Assembly: GCA_905215405.1 (NCBI GenBank)
Contig: CAJMQE010000053.1
Coordinates: forward strand, 1-25,560
Length of the DNA: 25,560 nucleotides
Source: an uncultured bacterium
Lineage (GTDB): Bacteria; Bacillota; Clostridia; Lachnospirales; Lachnospiraceae
Direction of reading: 5' to 3'
Below the pieces are notes generated by a model, which did no database searches, was not told the origin of the DNA, and saw nothing but the letters and a program-made list of their open reading frames with translations. Every line of letters starts with the position of its first letter. The first letter of the stretch is position 1. This document shows, piece after piece, positions 23,269 through 25,560 of the stretch. Position numbers and translations under genes: made by a program.

Positions 23269-23838
23269 ATGAAATTCGAAAAGATAGAAAAGGTTTGTCC
23301 GGGTAAGTTCATTACACGGTATGACATTACATATACGACCGAAGATCAGAAGAAAAAGGTATACGAAATGATCAGTAGAAATCATGATCTTCATACACAA
23401 GGAGAGTTACAGAATCCTAGAGTGGACGGTGTTGTAATAATTATGCATGATGAGCAGAACGAAAAAATATTACTGAACAGAGAGTTCCGTATGGCTGTTG
23501 GTGCATGCATTTATAACTTCCCGGCAGGGCTGGTAGACGAGGGAGAAATGCCGGAAGTCAGTGCAAAAAGGGAACTCAAGGAAGAGACGGGGCTGGATCT
23601 GTTGCAAATCAGAGATACTTTGTACGATAGTTACAGTGCCATTGGATTTAGCAATGAAACAAATGTAGTAGTAATTGGAACGGCAGGAGGTAACTTTGCA
23701 CCAAGTACATCGACACTCGAGGAGATTGAAGCTGGCTGGTATACAAGGCAAGAAGTCAGAGAACTTTTAAAAACAGAGCGTTTTGCAGCAAGAACACAGG
23801 CATACTGTTACCTTTGGGCAAAACAGGAAGAAAAATAG
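23269..23838 (+). CDS. Nudix hydrolase, ADP-ribose pyrophosphatase-like
   Basis: The 189-residue enzyme has a complete Nudix box at 87-109: Gly87, five residues, Glu93, seven residues, then RELKEETGL. A strand-rich N-terminus (MKFEKIEKVCPGKFITRYDI) and the arrangement of REFR before the box (71-74) fit the ADP-ribose pyrophosphatase branch, which uses magnesium to cleave nucleoside diphosphate sugars. The exact substrate cannot be fixed. GGGAGG lies 8 nt before the ATG at 23269, which is why I reject the longer open frame beginning at 22909. Confidence 0.88.
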   Translation: MKFEKIEKVCPGKFITRYDITYTTEDQKKKVYEMISRNHDLHTQGELQNPRVDGVVIIMHDEQNEKILLNREFRMAVGACIYNFPAGLVDEGEMPEVSAKRELKEETGLDLLQIRDTLYDSYSAIGFSNETNVVVIGTAGGNFAPSTSTLEEIEAGWYTRQEVRELLKTERFAARTQAYCYLWAKQEEK

Positions 23839-24261
23839 AGATATTCTAAAATTGGATTCAAACTGATCTGTCTAAATGGGAAAGAAACATTGCAATGGTA
23901 TCTAGCAATTTAGCAAATTTAAGTGCAAGGTTAGTAAGAAGGCAAAATAGGAACGTACAATCTGAATATTAGAAAAGTGCTATAAGAAGTAGAATTAGAA
24001 TACGAAAAGGAATTTCAGAACGTAATATTAGAATATTAAATTATATTAGGATCTAAATTTAGATTAAAATTAGATTGTTAAATGATATTAGAAAGTAAAT
24101 TTAGAGTTTAAAATTAAATAAATACTATTTAAAATACAATTAAAAAATACAATAAAAAAATACAATTAAGATAATAAAATTAAGATAATTAAATTTGCAA
24201 AATTAAATTAAAAAGATTAGGAAAAATTAGGAAAAAAGATTAGGAAAGAGAAACAGGTGAA
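23839..24261. other. Very AT-rich gene-free spacer
   Basis: About 420 nt carry no credible gene. From about 23990 the sequence is built of A/T-rich near-repeats such as AATTAGA, AAATACAATTAA and AAGATTAGGAAA, with very few G or C. No terminator after the Nudix gene and no clear promoter can be picked out against this background. Confidence 0.6.
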
Positions 24262-24264
24262 ATG

Positions 24265-25329
24265 ATGAAAAACACAAATCAGGTAATTGATCAGGATAAA
24301 ATCGTATTTTGCACGCTGACATATCAGGAGAATTATGATGGACAGGAAGCAGGCGAATCCTCGAATTTTATGGATTACAACCATAGATGTTATGGACATG
24401 TAAAAAATGGAGGAGATGAACTGCATCTGGAGTCACAGGTGCAGGGAGTTGATGAGAAAACACAGGAACTCAGTGGATACACTGTGGTATGGGTAGGCGC
24501 AGATGAGCAGGAAGACAGTAGAATAATTGGTTGGTATGAAAATGCTACTATTTATCGCTACAAGCAGGAACTGGATAATAGTGCGTTTGATGGCAGGGTA
24601 TTTTCTTATTTCTTTTCGGCAGAGGCTAAGGATTGTTATCTGTTAAAGCCTGCAGACAGAGATTGCGTATTACAGGGAGCAGCACAAGAATTACGCCCGA
24701 TCGCAGCAAAATATATAGAAAACTGCAGAAAGACAAAGACATTTGATCAGGTGGCATTTTCACAGGAAGATCTGTATGGCACACTGACACAGGAGGAACG
24801 GATGCAGGCAGTTGCAACAGCTGAGCAGTTACAGCCGGCAGAACTGGCAGAACGTTTCCTTGCTATTGCAAAGGATCCAGCAGTTACAAATGATTGGAAA
24901 AGAGCATTGCGTCTGGTCAATACTGCAATAGAACTGGATAAAAATGAAGAAAATCTGATGATGCGTTCCCAGTATTTCTTCCAGTTCATGTGCTATTCAG
25001 ATGCGGCAAAAGATTATGAAGAACTAGTTCGGATTTCAGACAGGCTGGATTATAAATGTGGTCTATTTAATCTATACATTATCACAAAACAGAACGAGCT
25101 TGCGGTATCCTGTGGGGAAAAGGCATTTGCACAGGAACTGGTTGAAAATTCGAATATGAAGGTGACAACAGGTATCAATCTCTCTGTTTTATACGTAGAG
25201 ATGAAGGAATTTCAGAAAGCACTGGAAATTCTCGAGAAGTTAAAGACATTTGAACTCACGGATTATGAAAAGATTATAGTTGTCAGTATGAAAAATGATG
25301 TGGAGTGTACACTTGCAAATCTTGTATAA
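24265..25329 (+). CDS. TPR-repeat protein with unknown N-terminal domain (354 aa)
   Basis: Residues about 1-120 form a strand-rich domain containing GYTVVWVGADE, then RIIGWYENATIYR. I remember a similar W-x-x-G...GWY-NATVYR motif from proteins linked to HNH-type or DNA-related enzymes, but no catalytic residues are visible here. Residues about 195-345 are helical pairs of TPR type (RALRLVNTAIELDKNEEN, YSDAAKDYEELVRISD, FQKALEILEKL). It probably binds a partner protein or modified nucleic acid. The start at 24265 is preferred because AGGTG is better spaced than for the ATG at 24262. Confidence 0.65.
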   Translation: MKNTNQVIDQDKIVFCTLTYQENYDGQEAGESSNFMDYNHRCYGHVKNGGDELHLESQVQGVDEKTQELSGYTVVWVGADEQEDSRIIGWYENATIYRYKQELDNSAFDGRVFSYFFSAEAKDCYLLKPADRDCVLQGAAQELRPIAAKYIENCRKTKTFDQVAFSQEDLYGTLTQEERMQAVATAEQLQPAELAERFLAIAKDPAVTNDWKRALRLVNTAIELDKNEENLMMRSQYFFQFMCYSDAAKDYEELVRISDRLDYKCGLFNLYIITKQNELAVSCGEKAFAQELVENSNMKVTTGINLSVLYVEMKEFQKALEILEKLKTFELTDYEKIIVVSMKNDVECTLANLV

Positions 25330-25560
25330 CAAATGCATGTGGGCATATTTTCGGTCATAACAGCATGAAATGCATTTAGAGAAAAACTACCGGTGTTAAG
25401 AAAGAAACAGATAGTTGTCTTTCAAAAAAGAACTTAAATACCAGTATCACATGGCAGAAAGACAAGCATAAGTAGCGAAATTAGAGGGAAAATGTGGAAA
25501 AATGTGAGGCTTCGTGTATAGTTGTGGCTAACTCCACCTCAAATTTATAAATTTACAATC
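25330..25560. other. Window end without gene, with inverted repeats
   Basis: TTGTCTTTC (25415-25423) and GAAAGACAA (25457-25465) form a 9-bp inverted repeat without a T-tract. TGAGG/CCTCA (25504-25541) encloses GTGG/CCAC near the edge. No open frame of note is present. The last hairpin may belong to a feature cut by the window. Confidence 0.4.

Noticed and set aside
22909..23838. Single long ORF covering the small helical gene and the Nudix gene
   Set aside because: The first 120 residues have unnatural composition (many Ile, Lys, Trp and Met) and overlap a better-supported gene in another frame. GGGAGG sets the Nudix start at 23269.

Overview
The window looks like chromosome of a low-GC, Gram-positive gut-type Firmicute, most likely a Lachnospiraceae member. 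The evidence is family content: a pseudopilin operon with a DUF4860-type protein, many SipW-dependent secreted proteins, fibro-slime/Cna-B adhesins, strong AGGAGG-type ribosome binding sites and a Clostridium-like 4-hydroxybutyrate dehydrogenase. There are no rRNA or tRNA genes, CRISPR arrays or intact insertion sequences.

Layout. (1) 1-2450: a short ORF remnant and a strong terminator, a small unknown gene, a divergent HXXEE membrane protein / TetR regulator pair, then a gene-free stretch holding a large palindrome and a second multi-hairpin element. (2) 2445-7430, minus strand: a type IV pilus-like operon. It encodes a transglutaminase-like lipoprotein, a PilC/GspF platform protein, four pilin-like proteins and a PilT-type ATPase, with no PilB, prepilin peptidase or obvious major pilin. 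(3) 7537-20360, plus strand: a surface-matrix region of four transcription units. Unit A holds a SipW-dependent protein, two membrane- or wall-anchored surface proteins, a SARP/BTAD regulator with a degenerate GGDEF-like tail, and a two-domain unknown protein. Unit B is a 1383-residue fibro-slime/Cna-B/vWA adhesin. Unit C is the signal peptidase SipW plus a substrate. Unit D is three SipW-dependent proteins plus a 62-residue protein. (4) 20442-25560: a Cys-rich four-helix protein, small proteins, 4-hydroxybutyrate dehydrogenase, a Nudix hydrolase, a TPR protein and AT-rich spacers.

Main discovery. Each of the four matrix units starts with the same promoter layout: TGTGAC, 5 nt, TGTGAC, 10 nt, then a -10-like hexamer. 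An 11-bp direct repeat over the -35 region, close to the -10, is how SARP activators bind. A SARP gene lies in unit A, itself under one of these promoters. I infer a self-amplifying SARP regulon that turns on a SipW/TasA-like matrix, its dedicated signal peptidase and a large isopeptide/vWA adhesin together.

A second internal pattern supports the link. The last genes of units A and D (11305 and 20133) share a short, apparently undescribed domain: two copies in one protein, one in the other. Two intergenic stretches (17637-17785 and 21450-21584) carry codon-phased repeats encoding amphipathic helices, and both frames end in an ATGA overlap with the next gene.
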